DNA from: Meghimatium bilineatum
Lineage: Eukaryota > Mollusca > Gastropoda > Stylommatophora > Philomycidae
NCBI GenBank assembly: GCA_034231615.1
Contig: CM067306.1
Coordinates: 32,853,363 to 32,917,362 of the forward strand
DNA length: 64,000 nt
Direction of reading: 5' to 3'
The translations under genes and the position numbers were made by a program. The notes below the pieces were generated by a model. The model did no database searches, was not told where the DNA came from, and worked only from the letters and a program-made list of their open reading frames with translations. Shown one piece after another: positions 20,939-32,029 of this stretch; the first letter of the stretch is position 1; the number at the start of each line of letters is the position of its first letter.

Positions 20939-21843
20939 GGTACAGTACAAGTAGATGCCACCACACCGTTCAGTATTTTAATCCCAATTTTTAGATAGCC
21001 ACTCCGCATGACAATTCACTGATATTCGTTGCAACAATAACAAATATGGCTGCTACTAACACAAACATGACGGTTGACATTATGAGTCTCCCATAACACG
21101 CGCAGAAATAGGTTGCGATTCTACAGAGCAGTACAATACTACCATTTGAAATTTTCCGTAGTATTCATTTCTTCTGCGCGCTACGAACTAAGGGGGGGGG
21201 GAGCAGGTGGTGTCTCTCAGTGCATAGCGCGAAGAAATATTGATTGGCATTTGTTTATCAACGCGTTAGGTAGGGTAGGTAGGTGCTGAATTTACTTATC
21301 CTTTGCAGAAGCGCGCTACTTTCAACCAGCGAGCAACGTCCAAGTAGGCTATTTCAGGACACACAACCAAAAAGTGTCAGAAGAAGTCACAGATATCCCT
21401 AAAGTTAAGACACCTAAAGTTTCACGTGTTGCGCATGTAGGTAGTTAATGAGTTTGACTCTCTTTTGGAGAGGCGTGGTCCTTTCAACCAGCGGAAAAAG
21501 TCCACTTAGGTTATATCAGGACACACTACCATAAAATATTAGAGGTAACAAATACCCCAAGCTTTTAATAATAGCGTGACACATCTATACACCATCTTTA
21601 AAGCTATCATGAAAAATGTATGTGGATATCAAGGCTAACAGAAACAGACATCGCGTTTGACGCTATTCTCGTTGTTATTAAATATTAGTTGTCCCAGTAA
21701 ATAGTGTTCCATATATTTTATTATTTCTAATTGTGTACATTGTATTATTTTGTTGTATCCTTTTGTACCCTAGTTACGGGAAAGTTTCGTTCCGCTCAAT
21801 ACTGTTCCGCTAAAAATTTGGTGGTGTCTACTTGTACTGTACC
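20939..21843. mobile_element. 905-bp TIR element with 7-bp target duplication
   Basis: Termini are GGTACAGTACAAGTAGA and its exact reverse complement (a 17-bp perfect core; about 24 of the first 26 bases match). The flanks are AATATCC on both sides (20932-20938 and 21844-21850). Inside, a ~65 bp direct repeat (CTTTCAACCAGCG...AAGTCCACTTAGGTTAT type) occurs at about 21318 and 21480. No ORF of note, so it is non-autonomous. Superfamily unassigned; a 7-bp duplication is unusual for hAT (8) or pogo (2). Confidence 0.87.
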
Positions 21844-21850
21844 AATATCC

Positions 21851-22904
21851 AACTCCTCACGTTAATAAACTGTCAAGGAAGGATTTAGTGACTCTCCTTG
21901 CCTAAATATACAAAATATAACCCAACAAAAAAACCACACAAAAAAAACAGAGGATTCCAATGTTATCAGATGTTTCGAGAAAAAAGTTTAATTCAAACAA
22001 TTTAAATGCTATATATTTTTTTAAATTTGAGATTCGGACGCTGCGTGCACCATAGACGAGAGCAAGACCTTGTCTTTGAAAACAGCAAACCTAGTCTAAC
22101 TCGACTATCGCGGTTGCCCAACACCGCTCATAGAGAGAGAATTGGGATTATTACTCAAGGGCACCGAGAGAAATGATGTCTTTCTTACACGACATGTGTT
22201 CGCCGACTGCGCTACTCATTCGTGCTAGGCGCAATCTACCTACTTCTTTAGGTGATAAATGCAATGGTGAAGAGTCAAAACACAGGCCTCGTGCCTGACC
22301 ATGGATTGGAAGGGCATCACAAGTGGACGAGGCAATCGCGTAAGAAATGTATAGGTTAAATCCCTGATCCCCCCCCCCCCCCGGACGTGTTTAGCAAAAC
22401 AGCATAAAGATAGAATATATTATTTCTGGAACCTAGAAACACGAAAGATGATATGAAATGGTCTTCCTAAACGAGGAACAGTTCGCTGTCTGTGAAACGC
22501 CTCGTCGAAGGAAAGATGCACAATGGGTGACCCTGGCAAATTATCAGCTCATCCCGTCACATATAGGTATTACCACATCTCAGTAGAAAGCTTCATCAAT
22601 AGGCATTGCACTAAGTCGAAAGCTGAGTCTCCTGAGTATGAAAGAAAGCTCAGAGAAACGAACCCAATTCACATAAAGTAAGAGCAAGCTACTCCAAATT
22701 ACTGGGGATATCAAACAAACAACATATTTATATATACATATAGAATACCGTAACAATGTTCAGTTGTGGAAGTGAATATTGGATAATAAACAAGGAGACA
22801 AAAAGTCACACATAAGCCACGGAAATATTAGCCCGTAAACAAAGGGAGATCCTGTTCAAACCCGACACATTTTATTTTTTTTTAGAAAAATAGAACATAA
22901 CAAT
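21851..22904. other. Intron, mostly unrecognised
   Basis: After the residual tandem unit (to 21925) nothing clear is seen. A C-run occurs at 22370-22382. 22200-22340 is relatively CpG-bearing but has no open frame. Confidence 0.35.
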
Positions 22905-23078
22905 AAGGGACAATACCGCCGAAGACGGATGTGAGGGGTCATTGGCGCAAATAAAACGGCGACACAACGAATTTCCATTCTCTGGACTACATCCCTCTGG
23001 AAATCTAGTAGGATCATGGTCCTGCTATAAGAAAGATTCAACGGGAGTTTGAGAATGAACGCTGAAGAAGAAGAAGAA
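22905..23078 (+). mobile_element. SINE family B copy
   Basis: ACCGCCGAAGACGGATGTGA, GGCGCAAATAAAACGGCGAC, TCTCTGGACTACATCCCTCT, GTTTGAGAATGAACGCTGAA, then five GAA triplets. A well-preserved copy. Confidence 0.85.
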
Positions 23079-23079
23079 G

Positions 23080-25118
23080 AATCAGGGCCTTAGATATGAT
23101 TACCATAAGGACCTAAAAATTTCATCCGTCTGTTTTTGTGTGTAAATTTCACTATTTGGCGGGAAAGTTCTTTTAGCTAAATTCCTAGTACTAAAAGTAA
23201 TGCTCAGATTTTCTAAAAAAAATGGGGGGGGGGGGTTTAACAATATAAATCCCCTTATCTACGGGTCTTATAACAATAGATATACGGAAGGAAATATAAT
23301 TGTAAAAAGATTTAACTCACTGAACCCCCTACCCCTGTCGATTTTCCGAAAATTTATATCAACAAATCCACACAGCAAGAAGGTAAGCTGCTATTTTTAA
23401 TTGTCTTCCTCATTGCCCCCCCCCCCTTTTTTTCTGTCCTTCAAATTTATCTACTATCATGTGGAGATTTTCCGGACGTGCGGCATTGAGACAAATAATG
23501 CTGCAATATATTTAAGTATATATGACAATTGCGCTGGAAAGTGGGCGTCCTAAGCTATAGCTTATGTAGCTTATATGTAAATCCTGCACTGATTATCAGG
23601 AACACATGCAGTGGCGGATGTTAGGTGTTCATTCATGAATAACCAAATCAACTAATTGGATGTGCGGAGGAGAGTTCCTCGTCGATTAGAAAATCATGTT
23701 GACTAATCCGATTCATTTGATTCAGCGTCAAAAGTGATGATGTTTGATTTTTTCCGTGGGTTTCATTTTTCTATCGACACAGGGTATATACAGTGATCAA
23801 GGCTAATCAAGTAAAATGTCAAATAGCGTCACTTTAGAGTGATACTCGAATGATGTTCATGTGACTGTATAATTGACACCGGACTCGGTTGAGGGATGTT
23901 AATTGTTACGAGTAAAATTTTGACATACAGAAAGTAAAAGAACCGTTTTTGGTCATGCGCAGCTGAGAATAAGGTTGGCTGACGTGTGACAAGCAGACAC
24001 CTTGATATATTTCAATGTCCCGAATATGTATTGCGAGGAAGTCCCAGAGAAATCACTTTATTCTTCTTTCTTTTCGCATTATACCCATGTATGCATGCAG
24101 CGTCAGGAGAGTTCTCCCAATACGGAATTATTGTTGCTTCATATATGTTTGTTTTCGCGGAGAAGGCCGTAGATGTGATTATCTTAAGGAGGGAGTTTTA
24201 CCTAAAAAAAAATTATTTAAAGACATTTGAAGATCTTTTGTGAAAAATCGCTACGGAAGGGATTTTTTTCTGATAAAGTTCCTATAGTGTGTTCATAAAT
24301 AGTTGTCCACCTATATTTACATTTTTCTATGTAATTACTGAGCGTATAGACTTCATATTTTGCACGAGTGCATCATTTCATAACCACGTTACAGATTTTT
24401 GATTTTCTATTATCTATATTGAGCGGATTTATTGCAGCAGTCGCTACGAATGTCGTTTTTTAGGTAGTAGCGATTTTATTGTATGTGGAAAATAAATTTT
24501 ACAGTAATTGCATGTATAGGCGTATCCGTATATCTTTCATAGCGTGGGTAAAAATTAAATATTTTTATCTTTCGATAATTTCGATAAAAATTCGAGAATT
24601 TTTCTTTCGTTGCTTTGAGAATATATGCAACGAGATATAAAGTTAATAGTGAAACATTTATGAAATAGTATTATTGTGCGTGAAAATTTTGTAATACGAA
24701 TAATTATTCTTCTGTGTTCTTGTTTATAATATCATTTGTTTAAAAAAAAAGTACTAAACGTCATATTCTAATCTGCTATACAAAAAAAGAAGGGTTGGGG
24801 GTGTTTTTATGTTGTTTTCTTCATTGGGGTTGGAATAATAGCGAAATATCAGTGGAATAAAAACTCTACGGACCTTTGTATAAATTAGAAAATACAGTCA
24901 TGTTTCTAGAAGAGACAAAACTTCAGATATAAACAAACTCTAAACGAACAAAAGAAGGAGAGAGAAAGAGACTAGACATTCATAGCAAAGCACGCAAAAG
25001 TGTCAACAACGAAATTGGTTGTCAAATATAGGGAAGGATTTTTACAGATTTCTGATCGCATAAGAAGACAGAAGCAGGCAACATCGTGTCGTCACAAATC
25101 TTCTTTCTCCGTTGACTT
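23080..25118. other. Intron with old dispersed repeats
   Basis: 23080-23240 and 24160-24290 are copies of the G-run family (GGGCCTTAGATATGATTA; AATTCCTAGTACTAAAAGTA). 23535-23591 is a truncated copy of the hAT MITE at 30896 (AAGCTATAGCTTATGTAGCT, ending TAAATCCTGCACTG). 24288-24480 matches 4288-4445. 23992-24243 has an 85-codon open stretch of no recognisable family. 24480-25118 is unrecognised. Confidence 0.5.
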
Positions 25119-25971
25119 CAGTTTTGATTAAACCTTCCTAATCTGCTATTTTGTATTTTTACTCAATCTTCTCCCTTGCATCTTCACTAAATATTATATT
25201 TTATATCTCAATTAAATCTTCTACTTTCTTGTACCTCAATTAAATCTTCTACTTTCTTGTACCTTAACTAAATCTTCTACTTTCTTGTACCTCAACTAAA
25301 TCTTCTACTTTGTTGTACCTCAACTAAATCTTCTACTTTGTTGTACCTCAACTAAATCTTCTACTTTCTTGTACCTCAACTAAATCTTCTACTTTCTTGT
25401 ACCTCAACTAAATCTTCTACTTTGTTGTACCTCAACTAAATCTTCTACTTTGTTGTACCTCAACTAAATCTTCTACTTTCTTGTACCTCAACTAAATCTT
25501 CTACTTTCTTGTACCTCAACTAAATCTTCTACTTTCGTGTACCTCAACTAAATCTTCTACTTTCTTGTACCTCAACTAAATCTTCTACTTTGTTGTACCT
25601 CAACTAAATCTTCTACTTTTTTGTACCTCAACTAAATCTTCTACTTTCTTGTACCTCAACTAAATCTTCTACTTTCTTGTACCTCAACTAAATCTTCTAC
25701 TTTCTTGTACCTCAACTAAATCTTCTACTTTGTTGTACCTCAACTAAATCTTCTACTTTTTTGTACCTCAACTAAATCTTCTACTTTTTTGTACCTCAAT
25801 TAATTGTTCCCCTTCCCTGTATCTCAACTTAATTCCAGTCTCAAATTCCAGTATTGTAGCTCAACTAAATCTTCCACTTTCTTGTATAAACTAAATCTTC
25901 CACTTTCATGTATCTCCATTAAATCTTCCCCTTGATTGTATATCAACTAAATATTCCACTTTATTGTTCAT
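25119..25971. repeat. 28-bp minisatellite, first block
   Basis: About 21 near-identical copies of CTCAACTAAATCTTCTACTT plus TCTTGTAC, with degenerate flanks. Variants at the TTCTTG/TTGTTG position alternate in pairs, hinting at a 56-bp dimer as the amplification unit. It continues at 27050 after a LINE fragment. Confidence 0.92.
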
Positions 25972-27050
25972 CATGTGATATATTCTTTCCAGAACGTGGT
26001 CTTCCTTATGGATTCTCTGAACACTCACGATTTTGTGCGAAGTGACCTGCCGTAGTTAGAGACATGTTTAAGCAATCATGCACCATCGTTGTCTTAGAAG
26101 TCATCTTGCTCTGACGCCGTTAACTCTGCATTCCGATATTAATTGTTCTATGATGTTATGTCTCTTTATCCACTTTATTTATCTCGAACAAGACACATCA
26201 TAGAACAACAACTAAGTCCAGCCCAGTTTGGTTTCAGAAGAGGAGAAGGATGCACAGATGCACTATTGACAACTAAGCGAAAATGCTATTGAATATGACA
26301 AAAAGCTAAACATCATCTTTGTCGACCAAGAAAAAGCGTTCGACAGAATAAACAAGAGACATACTATGGGAGACGTTAGACGTATACCGAATCAAGGGAC
26401 AATTACTACACAATATGAAAGCATTATACAAAAAATATCCAAGCAAGGTGAGAACAACAGATGGAATATGAGAACCATTCACAACAAAAACAGGAGTCAA
26501 ACAGGGATGTGTGCTGTCGCCTATTCTATTCAACGCCTACACAGACAGAATTATAAAAGAAACACAAAATGAGATATATAACGAAATAACAGAGAATAAA
26601 CAACTTAACAACGAACCCAATGAACTGCTTGTCGCTGACGATCAAAGCATCATACATGATGACGAAGAGAAACTCAAAATTGCATCAACCCAGTGTCAAA
26701 AATATGCAATATGCAATAAAATATGCAAAAAATATACAAAAAATATGCAATAAATACAACATGCGGATTGTAACACAAAAAACATAAACTAAGCAAATAA
26801 CGAGATAAACAGATACTTAAACATCCAAATAGAGAACACAAAAATAAAACAAGTCAAAGAGTTCAAGTACCTAGGAAGTATCTTCCCAGAAGACGGTCGA
26901 CTGAACAGAGAGATACTAGAAGTTAAAAGGCAAATGCTATGACATACCAGCTGTCACCTTTGCTATTGCACCCAAAAATCAACATGGAAGTAAAGAAACA
27001 AATGATTAAGAGCATCTTTAAACCAACACTGTGCTACCAATGCCTTCTAT
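25972..27050 (+). pseudogene. LINE reverse transcriptase core, broken
   Basis: 26200-27040 (+) reads AQFGFRRGEGCTDALLTT, NIIFVDQEKAFDRI (catalytic Asp block), KTGVKQGCVLSPILFNAYTD, LLVADDQSII (the F/Y-A-D-D box as V-A-D-D), then VKEFKYLGSIFPEDGR and IKSIFKPTLCYQC. Several frame changes and stops. 25972-26165 is a minus-strand 3' LINE remnant (ATATTCTTTCCAGAACGT...) like that at 15303. Both lie inside the 28-bp array. Confidence 0.82.
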
Positions 27051-27475
27051 CTCAACTAGACCTTACATTTTCGTGTATATTAATTAAATCCTCAATTTTC
27101 CTGTAACTCAACTAAATCTTACATTTTCTTGTACTTCAACTAAATCTTTCACTTTTATGTGCTTTCACTAAATCTTCCATTTTCTTGTATCTCTAATAAA
27201 TCTTCCATTTTCTTGTATCTCTAATAAATCTTCCATTTCCTTGTATCTCTAATATATCTTCCATTTTATTGTATCTCTAATAAATCTTCCATTTCCTTGT
27301 ATCTCTAATATATCTTCCATTTTATTGTATCTCTAATAAATCTTCCATTTCCTTGTATCTCTAATATATCTTCCATTTTCTTGTATCTCTAATATATCTT
27401 CCATTTTATTGTATCTCAACTAAATCGTCCACTTTATTATACCTCAACTAAATCTTCCATTTTCTTGTATCTTGA
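27050..27475. repeat. 28-bp minisatellite, second block
   Basis: About 15 copies of TTGTATCTCTAATAAATCTT plus CCATTTTC. The 27230-27400 part is a 56-bp dimer (AATAAATC...TTTCC / AATATATC...TTTTA) repeated at least three times. Confidence 0.9.
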
Positions 27476-27963
27476 TGAAACGTTTTTTCACCTTTTGCAC
27501 CATCGCGTTCAGGTTTATTAACCATCGACAACATGCAAGGAGGCCATGCCACTACCAACACCAGACATCGTTGATGAGATAACTTAATATAGGTCATCAT
27601 CAGCATCTTGAACGAACCCGTTAGTTCATACGTAAGAGGTTCATACTCCACTGAGATCAAAGCCTTAAGTTCTTTCTCAATAAGCATCCTCGTCCAACTG
27701 TATCTACCTCTACTCGCATTAGTCTTGCTGAGCTTGTGGTCACTCTTAACTTCTTTGATTTTGATGGGCACGTCTTCGACCAGATCAGTGGGTAGACATG
27801 GGCACCAAGATGGAACCCAGCTATACCTGCTTGTTTTTTGGGCCGCCATGAGCACCAGGAATGGGAGTTCTATGGTGGGCGCTTCCCATTGATGTTCCGT
27901 AGGTGATGGGAATAGTATCACTGACGTGGCTGAGGCTGATATGTCACGCTTCATACACTTCAT
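27448..27963 (-). other. Orphan 171-codon open frame
   Basis: An open frame of 171 codons on the minus strand, one of the longest here outside repeats and LINEs. Its 5' end is a few bases from the LINE tail at 27963. The peptide has no motif I recognise (e.g. FPSPTEHQWEAPTIELPFLV, KIKEVKSDHKLSKTNASRGR). Its 3' end reads into the 28-bp array. It could be an exon fragment or retroelement piece of unknown family, or chance. Confidence 0.25.
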
Positions 27964-28370
27964 TGATTCTTCTTCTTCTTCTTTCGTTCACTTGAAACAT
28001 GTCTATATCTGTAATTCTGTCTCCTTAATAAAACTCACTGTCTTTTGTAGTTCATACAGTGTCCCATAGAGTTTTGATTCCAGTGTTGTTTCCTCTGGCC
28101 AATATGTCTGCCTCAGCGTTTCATGCTCATAACACTCTTGAAGTATATGTTTGGCACTCTGTGCTGCCTGTCCACATGTACACATGGCTGTGTTGCCAAT
28201 CTTGAACTTTGTATACATGTGACTGCGGAGTCGGTTGTGTCCTGTTCTGAGACGTAGAATTATAACTTGCTCTGATCTGTTCATAATATGATAGTCATCT
28301 TGTGTTGGCGTTTGTGGCTTTCTTATTGACTTGATCATCTGTTTTTTCTGATGGTAGGTGATTGGTATTC
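27963..28370 (-). mobile_element. LINE RNase H tail, truncated near-identical copy
   Basis: Nearly identical to 9242-9650, from the (TTC)n end through TELQI, CTCGQAAQSAKHILQEC and RSEQVIILRLRTGHNRLRSH to TYHQKKQMIKSIRK, then abruptly unrelated at about 28370 (5' truncation). Only a few base differences, so both insertions are recent or the family was recently active. Confidence 0.9.
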
Positions 28371-28496
28371 CACCAAGTAAGTAACTTGGGATCTTTGTTA
28401 CTTTTAATATTTTATGGTAGTGTGTCCTGATATAACCTAATTGGACTTTGTCCGCTGGTTGAAAGGGGACTGCGATTCTTCCCATTCTTCTTCTTC

Positions 28497-28512
28497 TTAT
28501 TATTATTATTGC

Positions 28513-28544
<32 letters not shown>

Positions 28545-28556
28545 ATTATTATTAAA
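28497..28556. repeat. (TTA)n microsatellite
   Basis: About 60 bp of TTA/TTAT repeats following CTTCTTCTTCTTA. Confidence 0.9.
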
Positions 28557-28740
28557 CTAACGCTGAAATGCAGCACCAGGAATAGATGTCATGAAGTACG
28601 AGTGCCTAAACAGAAGAAAGAATATGGAAATTGAGAAGATGGGCAAACATGTTTAGCTATATGCCAAGATATACAAAAATTGGTAGATGTGTTACCAAAG
28701 TAAAACATAAAACAACCTAACAACGAGATACAGGAACAAA

Positions 28741-28770
28741 CGACGTTTCGACTAAAAAGCCTTCATCAGG
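28741..28770 (-). ncRNA. Hammerhead-like ribozyme core (possible Penelope-type relic)
   Basis: The minus strand reads CTGATGA, A, GGCT-TTTT-AGTC (a 4-bp stem with U4 loop), GAAAC, GTC: the conserved hammerhead core order with a GUC cleavage triplet. Such minimal motifs occur in Penelope-like retroelements. Against it, stem I is not evident (the flanks are direct, not inverted, CAAACGAC repeats) and an extra A precedes stem II. Probably inactive. Confidence 0.35.
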
Positions 28771-28774
28771 ACAA

Positions 28775-29295
28775 ACAAACGACCACAATAACACAAATCT
28801 TACATGGAGACAAATATGGTTATAATAAGGAGGAGAGGAGGACAATAGCAGATAGGTAATGTAGGAAGAAAAGATATGGCGGAATGACAGGAGAGAAGAA
28901 GGTATGGGGAGAAGATAGCAGTAAGTAGGGAGGGGAAGTAGCCTGAAGAAAGTGAGATGGAAAAAGGAAAAGATATAGTAGCAAGTAAATTATAAGTAAA
29001 TTAAAAATACTTACCTCAAAAGTGGCAACAAAGAATAAATATTACAGACAAACAACCATAATGCAAAATGTGATGGTACGAGAGATCAGGTGGGAGAGAG
29101 AGCGAGAGAGAGAGCAAGAGAGAGAGGCCAAAAAGGCAGGAACAGACGAGGAAGAGCAAACAGCAGGAAGAGAATATGAGCAGATAATGGTGATATATGA
29201 GAATAAATTATTGCAATAACCTAACTGATGCAGCGACTTGTCAGAGCTCCTTACATTTGAATGATCACACACATCTGGTCTTCACTGTCCATTTT
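28775..29295. other. Intron, purine-rich, unrecognised
   Basis: AGAGG/GGAGAG-rich sequence and a short (GAGA)n at 29093-29125. Nothing coding. GGCAACAAAG near 29020 preceded by CTTACC looks donor-like on the minus strand, but no matching LF exon was found. Confidence 0.35.
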
Positions 29296-29560
29296 TTACT
29301 TTGTTGCCATCATTCAGATGGTTCGGTCATGTAACGAGACACGATCCACTTTTAAAAATTATTTTGCAAGCAACGGTCGAGGGTGGAAGAAGGAGAGAGG
29401 AGGACTGATAAAATCCTGGGCTGATAACAACAAGGAATGGTCTGGGCGTAATTTTTTTCTCTTCGAATGGCTGAGGATAGTGTTGTTTAGGGAGTTTTTT
29501 TGTACTGATGTATCTCGTGTGACACTCGTACGACCCTAACGGGCTATGGATCTTATTACT
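29296..29560 (+). mobile_element. LINE 3' end
   Basis: The plus strand reads RWFGHVTRHDPL-like (GATGGTTCGGTCATGTAACG), KIILQATVEGGRRRGGLIKS, WADNNKEWSG, and ends VTLVRP with TAACGGGCTATGG. Same family as 2735-3100 and 49100-49830. Confidence 0.78.
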
Positions 29561-30479
29561 ATATAATTAAGGGAAAAGTGTCTAAGTTCATGGATAATCT
29601 TTATATTTGCTCATGTTCTAATACGGACTTTTTTGGAGGGGATGGGGGTGAAGGGGGGGGGGGGTGATAAGATAATAGCGTGATAAAAGATTATATATGC
29701 TTACATCTCAATTTTTAGTTAAATTGTGAATATTTTAAAATCATCGAAGGATCATAGGTCTATCAATCCTTATAAAAATGGGCACCAGATGTGAGAAAGT
29801 AAAGGCCACAGGCTTGCTATGAACAACCAAACTGTCCGAGGATGTCCGGCCAGATGGAGAGAGCCGCAGTAACAACATCAAGTAGAGATAACTGGGATAA
29901 TGCACCATTGTTACTTGTCTAATAACTAACAAATAGTAAAACCAATGTAAAGCCCTTGTTTCTTTGTTTTCTGTTATTTCTTTTTACATTAATTTTATTA
30001 ATTGCTAGTTATTAGGCTTGATATAACTACATCATAAGGTATGCAGTTGGTCACGAGAAACACCGGTCTAACACCGTATTTCCCAAATAGGCCTATGACT
30101 CAATGGCGCGGGAAAAAGAAAACTTTTTATTTTTGCTTAACATCGTGGCATGGCAAAGTGTCAGCAGCTATCCTGATATAAAATAATTTAAAGAGTTGTG
30201 GAGATCCACGATCGCTAACGCCAGTCGGCATGGCACTTGGTAAAGAGAGTGAACCGGGAGTTAAAGACAAAACTCAGAGTTTAATTTGGTTAGGTAAAAT
30301 TATCTCTTATGGTGTGTGCGCTTTTTTTCAACCGCAGACGTTAGTCCAATTTACTCGTAGTTATATCTGAGCTTCGCAATCATAAAACAATAGTTAAAGT
30401 CGCGGTTCTGGTAATTCAGTCACCCCGACCTTCGTAGATATCCAGAATATTCTGCAAATAGACTACTACTGTAGTCTAG
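29561..30479. other. Intron with a tiny LINE tail
   Basis: 30188-30240 (GAGTTGTGGAGATCCACGAT...GTCGGCATGGCAC) is a LINE ORF end like 5490-5530. A G-run occurs at 29640-29665. The rest is unrecognised. Confidence 0.4.
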
Positions 30480-31390
30480 CCACTGTCTAGCAGTAGTCTA
30501 TTGTCTTTTCCCAGGTGGTTTGTGATCCACTCTTGCCGTTAAGGGTAGGGGTTATTGGAGCTCGAGCTTTTGTTCCAAGGCCAGATGTGTGGCCTCGGCT
30601 GTGCTATTATCATGTTTGTTAAAGATCTCCCTGACGTTTTCTATCCATCTTTTTTCGTGGTCTTCCTCTGGTTTTGTTCCCTGATCTCATTTGGTTATAT
30701 GCCTGTACGAGCAACTTGGCGTAATGCATTCTCATAATGTGGCCAAACCACTTGATCTGCAGCCTTTCTGTGTATTCTGTGCAAGGTGTTATACCTATTC
30801 TTTCCCTGTTGTCTTCATTTCGTAATTTATCAAGCTTGGTGAGTCATGAAGCTTTCCTCAAGCATTTCATCCTCATATGTCACCATCTTTCTGTACAGTG
30901 CAGGATTTACGTATAAGCTACACAAGCTATAGCTTAGGACCCCCACTTTCTTGGGGGCCCCAAAAAATCATATTTGGCAGTGACATATAGGCATAATATC
31001 TGGATTTATAAAGGACCCCATATCTCAAATAGCTTAGGACTTTATCAAGTCTAAATCCGGCACTGTTTCTGTAATGTGAAGATAGAAGAGACCAGGTTTG
31101 TCACTGGTAGCACATTGTTGGTAGGAATATACTGTAAATCGTTTATCTTTTAACTTCCATCTCGATCTTGGGATGAAGAAGTAGTGGTGACAGTTGGTAT
31201 GTTACTGCATTTGCCTTTTGACATCTCGTCTCTATCTCCCTATCAAGGTTTCCAGTTTCTGTGAAAATACTACGGAGATATTTGAACTCTGATACTTGTT
31301 TTACTCTATGTTATCTATCTGTATGTTTAGTGGGCTCGGTTTTCTGCATATTTTCATAATTTTCCGTCTTTTATGTATTAATCTTCATAT
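30480..31390 (-). mobile_element. LINE reverse transcriptase C-terminal remnant with MITE inside
   Basis: Minus strand: MVTYEDEMLEESFMT (~30893-30850), then GITPCTEYTERLQIKWFGHI (30795-30735), RMHYAKLLVQAYNQMRSGNK and a basic segment (30730-30640). This is the tail order of an RNEEI...IKWFGHI-type LINE, as at 200-545. A hAT MITE (30896-31065) splits it. Upstream 31074-31390 continues with LINE-like but unassigned sequence. Confidence 0.72.
30896..31065. mobile_element. hAT-type MITE with perfect 8-bp target duplication
   Basis: 170 bp, beginning CAGTGCAGGATTTA and ending TAAATCCGGCACTG, flanked by TTTCTGTA on both sides (30888-30895 and 31066-31073). CAGTG-type ends and an 8-bp duplication identify hAT. 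No coding capacity. A truncated copy is at 23535-23591. Confidence 0.95.
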
Positions 31391-32029
31391 ATTTTCTACT
31401 TGTTGAAGATAGTGAGCTAGCAGTACTCTATTTGCAGAATCTTCTGAGTTGTTCTGAACAAGAATAATTGTTTGTATATTTTTAAAATGGCGACCTCCTT
31501 GTTGTCGAAGTTGGTTATTGTAAACTGCCAATGGCAGTGGATTATTAAATGAAACCACGATTGAGTCATGAAAAAGGATACAAAAAGCGAACCACTTCGG
31601 TTGTTCAAAGTTTGTAAGTTACATGTAAAAATGATCATAAAATACTGAACAGAGATTTTGAGAACTCGTAGGCGACGTAGATAAGTAAAGTTTACAATTT
31701 TCAAAACATAGTCACAATGAATGACAATCACATACTCACATAGGTACTTGGACAAAATCTTCAAAATAATGCTACATAATTACAAATAATATAGTTACAT
31801 TGCAGTTCAATGATACCTCAACCAAGTCTGTACGTCAACCTTGAAAAAAGTTACGAATTTTTTTCGAATTAATAATTAATTTCACATCAAAATAGTTGTA
31901 TGAAACATAAAAAATATAAATAAAACTTGTGACCACAAAATGCAGGCAAGCTGATAATTTTAAAATTATCTTTGTTATTTTCAATAATACTAACTATAAA
32001 TAATACAAACTATAATTTTTTTTTCTTGA
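31391..32029. other. Intron, AT-rich, unrecognised
   Basis: No exon-like or repeat signal other than general AT richness. A 115-codon minus-strand open stretch (31764-31417) has no recognisable motif. Confidence 0.35.
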
